From the NCBI GenBank assembly GCA_026182355.1, contig JAPFBL010000035.1:1-64000 (forward strand): 64,000 nt of DNA. Reading direction: 5' to 3'. How positions within the stretch are numbered: position 1 is the stretch's first letter; each line of letters opens with the position of its first letter. Positions 9,563 through 21,822 of the stretch are shown one piece after another. The translations under genes and the position numbers were made by a program. Below the pieces are notes generated by a model that saw nothing but the letters and a program-made list of their open reading frames with translations, was not told the origin of the DNA and did no database searches. This DNA comes from Hermatobates lingyangjiaoensis (lineage: Eukaryota > Arthropoda > Insecta > Hemiptera > Hermatobatidae).

Positions 9563-11477
9563 TTATCACTTTTGAGGATCTTTTTTTCTTTGGTGGCACA
9601 TTCTCTACTTTATCCTTCTCTGAATCCGTGGAATTTTGAACCTTGTAGGTACCAGCAGGCTTCTTTCCTTTTGAAGTCGATTGCTCGTCTGAGTTTTCAA
9701 CTGCTTCATTATCACTTATCTTGTAGGTACCAGCAGGCTTCTTTCCTTTTGAAGTCGATTGCTCGTCTGAGTTTTCAACTGCTTCATTATCACTTATCAC
9801 TTTTGAGGATCTTTTTTTCTTTGGTGGCACATTCTCTACTTTATCCTTCTCTGAATCCGTGGAATTTTGAACCTTGTAGGTACCAGCAGGCTTCTTTCCT
9901 TTTGAAGTCGATTGCTCGTCTGAGTTTTCAACTGCTTCATTATCACTTATCTTGTAGGTACCAGCAGGCTTCTTTCCTTTTGAAGTCGATTGCTCGTCTG
10001 AGTTTTCAACTGCTTCATTATCACTTATCACTTTTGAGGATCTTTTTTTCTTTGGTGGCACATTCTCTACTTTATCCTTCTCTGAATCCGTGGAATTTTG
10101 AACCTTGTAGGTACCAGCAGGCTTCTTTCCTTTTGAAGTCGATTGCTCGTCTGAGTTTTCAACTGCTTCATTATCACTTATCTTGTAGGTACCAGCAGGC
10201 TTCTTTCCTTTTGAAGTCGATTGCTCGTCTGAGTTTTCAACTGCTTCATTATCACTTATCACTTTTGAGGATCTTTTTTTCTTTGGTGGCACATTCTCTA
10301 CTTTATCCTTCTCTGAATCCGTGGAATTTTGAACCTTGTAGGTACCAGCAGGCTTCTTTCCTTTTGAAGTCGATTGCTCGTCTGAGTTTTCAACTGCTTC
10401 ATTATCACTTATCTTGTAGGTACCAGCAGGCTTCTTTCCTTTTGAAGTCGATTGCTCGTCTGAGTTTTCAACTGCTTCATTATCACTTATCACTTTTGAG
10501 GATCTTTTTTTCTTTGGTGGCACATTCTCTACTTTATCCTTCTCTGAATCCGTGGAATTTTGAACCTTGTAGGTACCAGCAGGCTTCTTTCCTTTTGAAG
10601 TCGATTGCTCGTCTGAGTTTTCAACTGCTTCATTATCACTTATCTTGTAGGTACCAGCAGGCTTCTTTCCTTTTGAAGTCGATTGCTCGTCTGAGTTTTC
10701 AACTGCTTCATTATCACTTATCACTTTTGAGGATCTTTTTTTCTTTGGTGGCACATTCTCTACTTTATCCTTCTCTGAATCCGTGGAATTTTGAACCTTG
10801 TAGGTACCAGCAGGCTTCTTTCCTTTTGAAGTCGATTGCTCGTCTGAGTTTTCAACTGCTTCATTATCACTTATCTTGTAGGTACCAGCAGGCTTCTTTC
10901 CTTTTGAAGTCGATTGCTCGTCTGAGTTTTCAACTGCTTCATTATCACTTATCACTTTTGAGGATCTTTTTTTCTTTGGTGGCACATTCTCTACTTTATC
11001 CTTCTCTGAATCCGTGGAATTTTGAACCTTGTAGGTACCAGCAGGCTTCTTTCCTTTTGAAGTCGATTGCTCGTCTGAGTTTTCAACTGCTTCATTATCA
11101 CTTATCTTGTAGGTACCAGCAGGCTTCTTTCCTTTTGAAGTCGATTGCTCGTCTGAGTTTTCAACTGCTTCATTATCACTTATCACTTTTGAGGATCTTT
11201 TTTTCTTTGGTGGCACATTCTCTACTTTATCCTTCTCTGAATCCGTGGAATTTGAACCTTGATAGGACCAGCAGGCTTCTTTCCTTTTGAAAAGTCGAAA
11301 TTGCTCGTCTGGTTTTCAACGCTTCAATATCCACTTATTCTGTAGGTACCAGCAGGCTTCTTTCCTTTTGAAAAGTCGATTGCTCGTCTGAGTTTAACTG
11401 CTTCATTATCACTTATCACTTTTGAGGATCTTTTTTTTTTTCTTTGGTGGCACATTCTCTACTTTATCCTTCTCTGA
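9003..11477 (-). repeat. 231-bp higher-order tandem array, minus arm
   Basis: The anchor GAATCCGTGG recurs at 9009, 9240, 9393, 9622, 9853, 10084, 10315, 10546, 10777, 11008 and 11239. The period is exactly 231 bp from 9622 to 11239. The 153-bp step (9240-9393) lacks one 78-bp submodule. The 229-bp step reflects a 2-bp deletion near 9506. Each 231-bp unit is 78+78+75 bp, that is two copies of submodule A and one of submodule B. Copies 9622-11220 look identical by eye. From 11,240 to 11,430 the sequence carries many single-base indels. All periods are multiples of three, so the minus strand stays open. Confidence 0.97.
9483..11216 (-). CDS. open frame of the 77-residue repeat (possible exon of a disordered repeat protein)
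   Basis: 577 codons without a stop. Each 77-residue unit holds two 26-residue A modules (core SDNEAVENSDEQSTSKGKK then PAGTYK) and one 25-residue B module (QNSTDSEKDKVENV then PPKKKRSSKV). The protein is charged, with acidic-serine stretches alternating with lysine clusters. PPKKKRSSK resembles a monopartite nuclear localisation signal. No fold, signal peptide or membrane segment is visible, so it would be intrinsically disordered. There is no credible start: the first Met is in mid-array. The upstream end runs into the noisy inversion zone. A 2-bp deletion near 9506 ends the frame, and the neighbouring frame (8897-9562) continues it to the TA tract. If real, this is part of a large exon; I do not recognise the family. 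The opposite strand is also open (590 codons, 9518-11290) but is hydrophobic and Leu/Ser/His-rich, and I regard it as a shadow. Confidence 0.4.
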   Translation of the reverse strand: MPPKKKRSSKVISDNEAVENSDEQSTSKGKKPAGTYKISDNEAVENSDEQSTSKGKKPAGTYKVQNSTDSEKDKVENVPPKKKRSSKVISDNEAVENSDEQSTSKGKKPAGTYKISDNEAVENSDEQSTSKGKKPAGTYKVQNSTDSEKDKVENVPPKKKRSSKVISDNEAVENSDEQSTSKGKKPAGTYKISDNEAVENSDEQSTSKGKKPAGTYKVQNSTDSEKDKVENVPPKKKRSSKVISDNEAVENSDEQSTSKGKKPAGTYKISDNEAVENSDEQSTSKGKKPAGTYKVQNSTDSEKDKVENVPPKKKRSSKVISDNEAVENSDEQSTSKGKKPAGTYKISDNEAVENSDEQSTSKGKKPAGTYKVQNSTDSEKDKVENVPPKKKRSSKVISDNEAVENSDEQSTSKGKKPAGTYKISDNEAVENSDEQSTSKGKKPAGTYKVQNSTDSEKDKVENVPPKKKRSSKVISDNEAVENSDEQSTSKGKKPAGTYKISDNEAVENSDEQSTSKGKKPAGTYKVQNSTDSEKDKVENVPPKKKRSSKVISDNEAVENSDEQSTSKGKKRWYLQDK

Positions 11478-12344
11478 TAAGTGATAATGAAGCAGTTGAA
11501 AACTCAGACGAGCAATCGACTTCAAAAGGAAAGAAGCCTGCTGGTACCTACAAGGTTCAAAATTCCACGGATTCAGAGAAGGATAAAGTAGAGAATGTGC
11601 CACCAAAGAAAAAAAGATCCTCAAAAGTGATAAGTGATAATGAAGCAGTTGAAAACTCAGACGAGCAATCGACTTCAAAAGGAAAGAAGCCGGCTGGTAC
11701 CTACAAGATAAGTGATAATGAAGCAGTTGAAAACTCAGACGAGCAATCGACTTCAAAAGGAAAGAAGCCTGCTGGTACCTACAAGGTTCAAAATTCCACG
11801 GATTCAGAGAAGGATAAAGTAGAGAATGTGCCACCAAAGAAAAAAAGATCCTCAAAAGTGATAAGTGATAATGAAGCAGTTGAAAACTCATCGAGCAATC
11901 GACTTCAAAAGGAAAGAAGCCTGCTGGTACCTACAAGTAAGTGATAATGAAGCAGTTGAAAACTCAGACGAGCAATCGACTTCAAAAGGAAAGAAGCCTG
12001 CTGGTACTTACAAGGTTCAAAATTCCACGGATTCAGAGAAGGATAAAGTAGAGAATGTGCCACCAAAGAAAAAAAGATCCTCAAAAGTGATAAGTGATAA
12101 TGAAGCAGTTGAAAACTCAGACGAGCAATCGACTTCAAAAGGAAAGAAGCCTGCTGGTACCTACAAGATAAGTGATAATGAAGCAGTTGAAAACTCAGAC
12201 GAGCAATCGACTTCAAAAGGAAAGAAGCCTGCTGGTACCTACAAGGTTCAAAATTCCACGGATTCAGAGAAGGATAAAGTAGAGAATGTGCCACCAAAGA
12301 AAAAAAGATCCTCAAAAGTGATAAGTGATAATGATAGCAGTTGA
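11444..12344 (+). pseudogene. coding frame of the repeat on the plus arm, broken by indels
   Basis: Two overlapping open frames (11444-11944 and 11865-12344) carry the same A and B modules as the minus arm. The frame is lost at the 1-bp deletions near 11891 and 11936, and again at an insertion near 12335. The sense strand follows the repeat orientation, which supports the charged reading as the original frame. No start or end outside the repeat is seen. Confidence 0.4.
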
Positions 12345-12596
12345 AAACTCAGACGAGCAATCGACTTCATAAAGTGATTAAGATTTAGCCGGCTGGTAAC
12401 CTACAAGATAAGTGATTAATGAAGCAGTTTGAAATACTTCAGACGAGCTTATTTTTATCGACTTCAAAGAGGAATAGATTAGCCTGCTTTTGTGTACTTC
12501 TACAAGGTTCAAATTCCAAACGGATTCAGAGAAGACTATTAAGTTAGAGAATGTGACTCACCAAAGAAAAAAAGATCCTCAAAAGTGATAAGTGCA
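11478..12596 (+). repeat. 231-bp array, plus arm (inverted relative to the left arm)
   Basis: The same unit in the opposite orientation. The anchor (GATTCAGAG) recurs at 11570, 11801, 12030 and 12261, then near 12523 in a noisy copy. Steps are 231, 229 and 231. The 229 step has two 1-bp deletions (near 11891 and 11936). Minor substitutions mark individual units (CCGGCTGG near 11691; GGTACTTAC near 12003). From about 12,334 to 12,596 the unit is still recognisable but full of insertions (262-bp step). Confidence 0.95.
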
Positions 12597-12599
12597 AAT

Positions 12600-12829
12600 T
12601 AATATACAATACTTATGGATAATACTACCCACTATCGTCTACATTAATATTTACAGGAAATCAACGATAATACTTCATAAAACGACTCTGAACCTAAATT
12701 TAATAATTCACGTTAAAATCAGAAGATTTTTTCACATATAATTATTAAAAAGTAAAAATGTATATGAAATTAAGAAAGGACAACACTAAAAGGAAAGAAG
12801 CTGTTGTATATTAGTAGTTAATGAGCTAT
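12600..12829. repeat. degenerate extra copy of part of family R-A
   Basis: The stretch 12655-12775 (ATCAACGATAATACTTCATAA ... AAGTAAAAATGTATATGAAA) matches 12985-13115 in the same order with many small changes. The end of an R-A element and its right flank are therefore duplicated in tandem about 330 bp apart. The flank match (ATGTATATGAAATTAAG) shows this is a segment duplication and not two insertions. Confidence 0.55.
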
Positions 12830-13105
12830 TCTATCATGCATAATTGCTCTAAAACCATAGGGCTCATTTACGCTATGAAACCTATTTTCGTTTAAAATAT
12901 GAACTTCATCCAACAAAGATTCTGGACCGTTGCATGGCCACAAACTTTGGATACATACTCACCCACCCACGCACACACATACAGAAATCAACGAAAAAAC
13001 TTCATAAAACGACTCCTGAAACCTCAAAACATGTAATTCCGTTAAAATCTCCAGAACGATTTTTTCACGATCACTATACTTTATTTATAGTAAAGTAAAA
13101 ATGTA
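12830..13105. repeat. dispersed repeat family R-A, copy 2
   Basis: Matches 6095-6372 block by block: CATGCATAATTG, AAAGATTCTGGACCG, CACCCACCCACGCACACACA, CAAAACATGTAATTCCGT, TTTTTTCACGATCACTATAC, and the terminal palindrome CTTTATTTATAGTAAAG at about 13079-13095. No coding capacity. Confidence 0.7.
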
Positions 13106-13999
13106 TATGAAATTAAGGAAAGGAAAATAAAAAGGAAGAGAAGATGTATGTATATATGTTATTAATGAGGTATTCACAATGATCTAGATCAACATCAGAG
13201 TTTACTTTAATTAAACTATTATTAGCAAAACTTTAAAAGAAACTAATGCATATGTGACTTTATTAAAAGAGTTGTAAAAAAAAGGTGAAGTGGTAACTGT
13301 GATATATTTGTCCTCTTGAACATTAAGTTATTCGTCTATTGAGCTTTTATCAATCAAACTTTCAGATGGTGTTAAAAGTAACTTATACATTAGTTGCATT
13401 GCTTTGGTAAGTTGGCTTCACATAGGATTTCTTTAAGATTGGTGCAGGGAGGGAGGAGTATTGTTGACCCTAGGGCTTGTGTTGTTGCGGAATGCCCAGA
13501 GTGGAGGCTGCTGGGATTAAAGCCTAAGTTGGTTTGAGATGGGGGTAATCTACTCTAACACTTAATCAGTATCGATGGCCCAGTCCTGATTAATTCTTAC
13601 CTATTAGGGAGCGCACTCACACTGACCTCTCGCTCACACGCGACCACACGCACAAAATAAACAATTACTACAACTGCCTTCAAATAATCCCAACTTATTT
13701 AAGCAATTAACTAATGTTGCAAAGCCAACATACAAGTCTTACAGCTACTCGAGCAGTCTGCATCACTTCGTCTTCAAATACTAATCATAACCAATATTTA
13801 CTTTTCTTAGAAATCAAATGATTTGGGAATCGTTACCTGTTTGTTTGTTCTAAACGTCCAACCTGAGGCTTTTTCATTTAACAATTCAACTGTATAACAA
13901 GTGTTTAACTGATATCGATTTTAGCTATGGATGAATCACAATACACGGTATCGTAATTTTTAAACATTACTTTAGTTCATATGAGCAGTGGTGTTCAGC
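13106..13999. other. AT-rich stretch with a GC-richer patch at 13,440-13,680
   Basis: The patch 13440-13680 has stop codons in every frame and no recognisable motif. It may be the remnant of a retroposon. Nothing else seen. Confidence 0.4.
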
Positions 14000-14880
14000 G
14001 AGTTCATAACAGCTCTTACAAGGTTAGAACTGATGGCTTTCAAAACAAGAGTCGTGAATACAAGATCTTGGTGTGGTAATGGAATGATTAGTCGCCTCTA
14101 ATAGCTTCTAGCACACAACTCCGACTTTCGGACTTCCAAAAGTTACCCTGTTAACCTGCTATATACAGGGACAAACTAAGGAGGAGGAGAAGGTGGCCTG
14201 GCCACTTTCATTCACATCCTTCCAACTTCCGAAATCCTTTCCTTTTTCCCAGCCCCAATTAAAGGCATTATACGATCCGCGCCAAAGAATGGATGATACA
14301 GGGGCTACTGTATAACGAACGGAGCCTCAAGGGTACCTGGTGACCTCCTTGATTAATAGCCTTACTCCAGTATAAAGTGCTCTGCCGGAGCGGGCAAAAT
14401 ACCACCAACAGAGCTTCAGGGATTTTCCCCTGTGTCATACTAAGGAGAAAGAAGTCCGGAGACCATCCTCCGCAAGCGCAGAGGGTCCAAATGTGTTAAC
14501 TAGTGGGAGCAACCTCCAACAAGTGTACCTAAGGACCCAAAGAAGACTGTCCCGAAGAAGTAAAACGGAAGTCACTTTCTCCCAAAACGTAGGGAGCCTG
14601 AATGGGCAATGGTTTGTACTGATTTTGCAAAGAAAAGGAAGAAACACCGTTGCACCTGCTGGCTGTCAGGCAACTTTGCTGCACAGAGGTAGGTGCTTCG
14701 GGACACTCAACAAAACCATAGAAAAAATTTTACCGCTGGACTCAGCAAAAGTGCTGAGCTTCTTGAGGCGCTGAAGCTAACTGGTAGAGTACTTTAGAAC
14801 AGAAGGGGAGAAGTACAATAGTTTTTAAGTTTTTAAGACGCAGTGCTATAGTCATCCTCAAATAATAATAATAATAATAC
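14000..14880 (+). mobile_element. probable non-LTR retroposon 3' segment with (AAT)n tail
   Basis: A GC-richer block bounded on the right by CATCCTCAAATAATAATAATAATA (14855-14878). A short trinucleotide tail after a unique 3' UTR is typical of several insect LINE families, including the I group. Two short overlapping open frames (14435-14647 minus, 14493-14774 plus) have no reverse transcriptase motif. The left boundary is approximate. It could also be a non-autonomous derivative. Confidence 0.4.
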
Positions 14881-17800
14881 AAGATCTTTGACCTTTCAGA
14901 TTACCAAATTCAAACGTCAAACCTTTAATCCTGACGATAAGCACGCTTCTACTTGACTACACTGACCCCTAAATAAACATTACTTAAGATGAACGTTTCA
15001 TTGACAAAAATCGCCTTCAAAAGATACATAAGATGAGGTAATTTTTTTGAATCAATAAATTTAATAAAAGAATATAATATTTACAAGAAACCGACTAGAT
15101 AATCGAGTTTTGAATACTTTTTAAAAAAATTAATATTTCCCATAAAAATTATAATAACTTTGTGCCATAACCTAGAATGGTTCTATTAAGTTATAAGAAA
15201 ACAAGTTTTCCAAAGCCCATACTTAAAGGCTTTCACCTTCAATGTTGTTGTAGAGAAGGAGACTGTGCTTATTTGCTATTTGGCACTAATTTGAGTTATT
15301 GAGCCACTTTCATTCTACATTGAGAGTCATAAATTTTATCACACTCAAGTTTATTAGAGAAGAGATCTTTAAAAAGTACCTGATATACTACAGGTACAGC
15401 ATTTACCTACCTCTCCCAGGGACAACCTGACCAAATTTCACATTTCAAGGATATAAATATATTGGACATGAGCATGATTTTAATCTGAGATCAATAATAA
15501 AGACAAGCATATACCTGTCATCCTACACTTAACCCCTGCAAGTGAGGACAACTAAATGTAAAGGAATGACAAGTTGTGTATATAAAAAAAAATGATTTAA
15601 TCATCATACAACTATGCAATGAATTTCTCTGGAATAGTGGAAAGCTATTTACCAACTTGTATTCATTGAGATAATAGTTCATTGGTTTTTTTACGACATT
15701 TTTCTACAAAGGGCATACACTATAATAGGACGATTTTTGAAAATCTCATAAGTAGATACCAGTTACCTGACGAGATGATGAGGAGTAATATTCAAAACTT
15801 AGCCAGCCCTAGACAGGTAAGTCCCTTAATTCTGACCTACTGACCTACTGAGTTAATTAAAGCCACTAATGAGCATAATTAACATAAATCGTCCGGAATC
15901 AGATGTGGTAAGACTGCATGCTATTATTGCAGGAGTTCGGAGAATCAAACCTTAGCAATGAACCCAGATTTATCATTAATAATGTCAGCTGGTTATACCT
16001 CACAAACCCTCTTGAAAAGAGCAACATGTCCCTACAATAATGTCCACGCATTTTATTTCTTATTGCTAAAGTGTATGTATTGCATCCAAGATAATGAAAA
16101 GTAAAGATAAGGATAAGATTTATTAGTTAAAAACAATAGATTTACTCTTCATGTTCTTTTGTATGATTTTTATTTTAGGAAATCAGTATATTTCGTATTA
16201 CTTTCTTGAAGGCTCATCCTGTATTTAATTGTTATTCATATATAAATATATAATTTAAAATTATTAAACCGTTAATAACTAAAATAATTCAAAAATTCTT
16301 AGATTTGCGCATGAAACAACACTTTAAACAATTATTAACTATTTGAATATTTAGGCTTAAAGTCCTAATTAATTTTCCCGAAAATACATTAGTTGTATAT
16401 ATATGAATAATGGCTAGAGATTGGAAAACGATACCAATAAAAGTGTGAGAAATGTTGAAACCAAACCATTGACAATAAGGAACACGTATATGGCAGTCAA
16501 TTCAACCCGTTATAGATTTTCTTGTACGACCAATAAACATATCAAATGTTTACCTACAGCTATTAAACATATTAAGATCGGCTTTTTGACGATGAAACTG
16601 AATAACTTCAATTTTAATATACAGTGTAAAATTTGTGATAGATCTTCATGTTGTATGAAAATGAATGGATGGAAATAAATGGATTAATGAAACCTTGCCA
16701 AATATATAATAGTACTGAGCATTTATATAACTTTCTGAGCATTTTTAATTTCTTGTGAATAGAAATAATTTCTAAATTAAATATTTATTAAAAAATAATT
16801 ATTTATGTACTTCAAAATGTCAAGAAAAATATTTATTAGTCATATCTATTGATTTATTAGTCATATCTATTTATAATAAAATTCCAGTCATATTAAATAT
16901 TCGTTTTTTAATTAAAAGTTATTTATCAAATAAAGTTATTAATGTTTGTTGCGGAAAACTCAAAGAATTAATAATTAAATAATAAAATTATGATTAATAA
17001 GAAAATAATAATAAATTAATAGTGCCTTATTATGTAGTTGTTGTAGTTCTATGTCTGTATAAACTTTTACATAACAGAATATACATTATTTTAAACTTAA
17101 TTTAATTTATTCCGTTTCAATTTAGAAATCCCGTACTATGAAAAATGTGTATAATTTCTTTTAACACGAGGACTCCAGATAGGCTGCGGACCATAGAAGA
17201 TTGAAAACCTTGCAACGCCGTCCCTAGGAGAGGTCGTAAAACAGTCGGTCCCAATGCTGTACGATGTTAGATTCTCTTTCACCTAACTAGGTACGATGTC
17301 AACTGCCCTTATATACCTATGTAAGAATATTGTTACTACTCATGTAGAATTAAGAGTGTAATGAGGTGAGGGCCACACTAAAATGGATGCCAAATAACAA
17401 GTAAGTCACACTCCCTGCCCCTGCAACAACACAGTAATAAAAGCCTAAAAGCAAACCAACAACATTTTTAAATCTTCTAAGTTGCTTAACTTTCCTTTTA
17501 GTACCTGACTTTGCTCAGGTAGATTAGTTTTATAATCTTCATTGACAAATCAATTAAGTCTTATATATAGTATGTTTTGATACTGGATTTTAAGTAAAAT
17601 TCCTAGGGGCATCAGTTTTCAAATCATAATTCAAGTCTAATAGGTATTGTTTTGTAGTTCCTATGATCTTGATAATAGATAATTGTCTCTTTAACGCTTT
17701 CTTGGAGAGGTACTGAAACCGTTGTACTTGATATTATACAGCTGTTAATTACTAGTCTCATTTCTCCATGAACAAATTTCAATACCAGCCATCCATAAGT

Positions 17801-20800
17801 GAAAGAAAATATTAGTTGTCACTGATGCACAAAGGGATTTTGCTTTAAAAATTTAATGATCTTGAATTTATAAAATTCATAAAATTGAATTTATAAACAC
17901 CTTCATTTATAAAAGTTATATGCCTTTTGTGCTTTACAATGAGCTAATGTTTTACTAATGCATGATCTGGCACCTATTTAATCTAATACTGAGCTTTTCC
18001 AGGTGTTACCCACTCAAGTTTTAACATCGTACAATGTTATTCAACTTTGGTGACCTAACAAGTAATAATCAACCATATGACATTAGCAGGGATCTTGAAA
18101 TTATTTTCATTACAGTTTTCATCAATATTTTCGAAAGCTTCACTGGAACTCCTTGCTACATTTCTGAAAAGTCGTACATTGAAAAACCGTGATCGCAACT
18201 CCGGTGTCTGGACTGGGTGGAGTGTTGCACTAATTATGAATGTCAAAGCTTAAGCGGATATTCGATAATATAGTAAAAGCATTATAGGGATTGGTGTCTT
18301 CGGGATAGTGGCATGTCTAATTGCTCACGGCCTCCAATTCCCATGGTCCCAACTGACTTACTTACCTTTCAGGTTTAAAAAATTTCTTTTCCTTTGCGTT
18401 TAGAATTTCGACTGATATTACTGCAGTTAACATCAAGCCTTGAGAAGCAAAAGCCTCCTTCAACTTGCTTATAATTTTAACTTATTTTTTTAAATATCTT
18501 ATTAAATTAGATTAACTGAAATAATTACTTAAAAAAACAAGCATTAATCTGATTTATTCTTTTTTTTTTAAAGGATTTGATTAGTTGGCTACATTAAATT
18601 GATGAATTAATGGTAGACACAATATTGGAAAGGGAATTAACAAAGCTGACAGCTCTATTAATCATAAAGACAATTTAATCCAAGTGATTTAGATCCAACA
18701 GATATGTCCACTTTTGGTACCGATTGATCTCCCTTGGATGCCCAGCATAAATTCCCCTCCTCAATTGAAATACGATACCTTATGAAGCCTGACTTAAGCC
18801 TTTAATAAATGACGCTGCTTAATTGATCTCCTGACAGCTGATTAACACAAACAAATTGATTTAATTTATTGTTTTCAATAATGCCTTTCCTATTATTTAT
18901 TAGATTACCAAAAAATACTTTCATAATAGGTTTATTTTATTTGTAGTATCATAAAAGCCTTTTATGGTAGCCTTTTTCTTCTTTAATAGTTTCAATTCTA
19001 GTATTAATATAAAATATCTGATTTTTCATGTATGAGGTCAAAAGCGTTTTATTCAAAGTAACAATCATCAGCTGACCTGCTATATTTGTCTTTACAATTT
19101 TATTATTATGAACAAAATCAATTTGGCTAGGTGTCCAAATTTTCTGCTCTACTTATAGAAATTCAATTTATTTTATATCCTAGTCCAAATAATTACAAAT
19201 ACAAACTTGAACTGTCTAATACTTTTGCCCAATAATTGGTGTAACAAGTAGCAGGCTTGCATTATATATTGAACATACATTTTTCATGTGCGACATGGAA
19301 AATTTGAGGTCGCTATCTATGGTTCGGAAGGAACCTGTACGATATCAGGTACTGATTAAAGATCTCTTCTCTAATAATCCGAGTAAGGTAAATTTAGCTT
19401 AGCAATTACACTTACCGGTTACCTTTGTCTTTCACGTTGACTTTTAGCAAACCCTTCCTGTGATTCTTAAAGTAACAAGAAAAAATTATGGCAAAGCCAG
19501 TTTAAAATCGTCCTATTTTAGAAGTTTCACAGGGTCGTTAAATTTAAAATTAATATTGAAAGCACTTTTGAGGTATTGATACCAAGTTTTCAAATAGGTT
19601 ATTGTTACTCATCTATAAAGAAATACCCAAACAAAATGAAGTAATTCAATTTTGAAAAAAATTAGTATAACGAGATTATTGATTTGCAAAATATAACCTG
19701 ATATATACACAATATTTGAAAAACGGTGTATGCAGTTGTGCGGGAGGGATATAATATCAGCTAAAATATCTTGGCTGATTAAATAAATGAAGTAATTTTA
19801 AAACAAGTACCCTTGAAGTCCTATAAATCAATAGATAGTTATAAATGAAGTCGGTATAATAAATTGTCCACAAGTGCATTCGAATTCAATTAAATAATCA
19901 TCTCATTGCTTTAAAATAATTTTTTTTTTTCTATTATCTCTAACATGAACAGTATTATAATAAACTATTCATAAACCGCGCTAATGTCTCCAATACGATG
20001 TGCATAGAAAAAAACTTTAGCATAATAGATATATAATAACAATTCTATTATTCTATTATGTAGCCTTATTACTCCAACAACTGCTGTATGTTAAAGTTGC
20101 CTTGAGATAAGTGATTTGATTAAGGTCAGCTGTAAGTTGAACTTTTCTAATTAGAAAATGATATAATCAATAAATTATGAATACATTAAAATTTAATAAA
20201 AAGGTAGTGTAGTAGTAAATATTAAGATATAAGCACTTTGACACAATTCCTTTTTTGTGACAATATAAAAGAAAACAAAAAAAATATGATATCTTCGTTG
20301 CATTTTATATCGGTATAGTAGACTATCTTTTTTTCACTCTCACACAAACGCAAAGAGTGGGTTGGCAGTTAGTGCATAGAGACAACATATTTCTTAACAA
20401 TGTTTTCACTGTTTCTAGATATTTACAATAATAAAATATTATCCAGTTTTATATACTTCTATATTCTAGAAATGATTCTCAGTGTTTAATGCGTTGTGCA
20501 TATTCTGAAGGTATTAATATTTAAAGAGGGGAGCGCTGGAAGCGAAAGGAAACTACAAGAAAGTAGCATCCTCGCTTCAATAAACCACAACTTTCTCAAG
20601 GACCTTATTCCAAATTTACCAACTTGGATTATTTACCTTTTTAACTTGTAGTCAGTTCAAGCTGTTTTATTTACTTATACCATTAAAACACACTTGTGTT
20701 TTTAATTATAGCCAAAAGAACTGACATAAATATGAAGGCACTTCACGCGTAAAAGTTTTCATTTACATTTACTATTTCCAAGGCAACTGTACAACTAAAG

Positions 20801-21790
20801 GTAAGATAAAGGAGTAGCAGGATAAATAATGACTAGGTGGTCTCTGCTTGAAATGCATTCAAAAGGTTTTAGAAGAAGCAAGTACTTCAACGTAGAAATC
20901 AAGTCGTTGTTATCTGCCTGTCTTTTTGCTCCCTTTATAAGAACGGTCAAAGACATCCAATATAAATCGGAGAGGTCTTACTCTTTTGCAAATTTCCTTA
21001 ATCAAATATATGTAAATTAAAAAACCATGTAAAATTAGTCAAATGAAATTAAAAAAAAATGAAATGTTCTGCGCTCAACTGAACTGTATCTGTTCAAAAA
21101 ACTTTTAAAAAGATGTAATTGATTGTTTTACTTTATGTAGCTAAAATAAAACATATGATCAAACTCTGAACAATTTGAGAAAATACATAAATAGTGGAAA
21201 ATCATAAATATATGAATAAATCCGTCAAAACATTGATATCAAATTTAGTTACAATTGCCATACAATGACAACCGAAGAGAATTTATTGATAGTGATATTG
21301 GACTGTTTTGAAAGGAGTACTATTGCAGGAAAAGGAAATTCAAACTAGCGTTTGTATTACATCAAGAGCCAAATGGATTACTATAAAAAAAACTTAGTAT
21401 TCATAAAAGTTATTTTTCATCCAATTTTATAATTAATTAAAAAAATTAAGCACCTATAGAATATTATTTTGAATTAATCGCTGTTGAAGAAAATTACTAA
21501 TTACTAATAAAAAATATAGTATTCATAGCTGTTGAATTCAATGTTGTTTATAGAGAGTTATTTCTTCTATATTGTGTATAATTAAAAAAAATAGCACTAA
21601 AAATGGAAAAATAAAAGGAAAATCTCTTATGAGCTTTGGTTATTACCAAAGAACATCGTCTTCGTCTTGAAAGAACTAAAAACGTTTTTGGAAAATTAGA
21701 AAATGCTTAGAACTTTTTCCTCCATTTGTTTTACTACTTTTAGAGATGGTTTCCATAAATATCTCTAAAGTATTTTATATATAATATATT

Positions 21791-21822
<32 letters not shown>

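Noticed and set aside
9518..11290. 590-codon plus-strand open frame as a gene.
   Set aside because: It is antisense to the in-frame repeat and owes its length to the 231-bp period. The charged minus-strand reading is more protein-like.
9003..12596. CRISPR-like array.
   Set aside because: The repeats are contiguous coding-length units without unique spacers, and the DNA is eukaryotic.
15346..19380. Inverted similarity AGAGAAGAGATCTTTAA at 15.35 and 19.36 kb as arms of a 4-kb transposon.
   Set aside because: The match is only about 50 bp and does not extend to terminal structures or target duplications, and the interior has no transposase.
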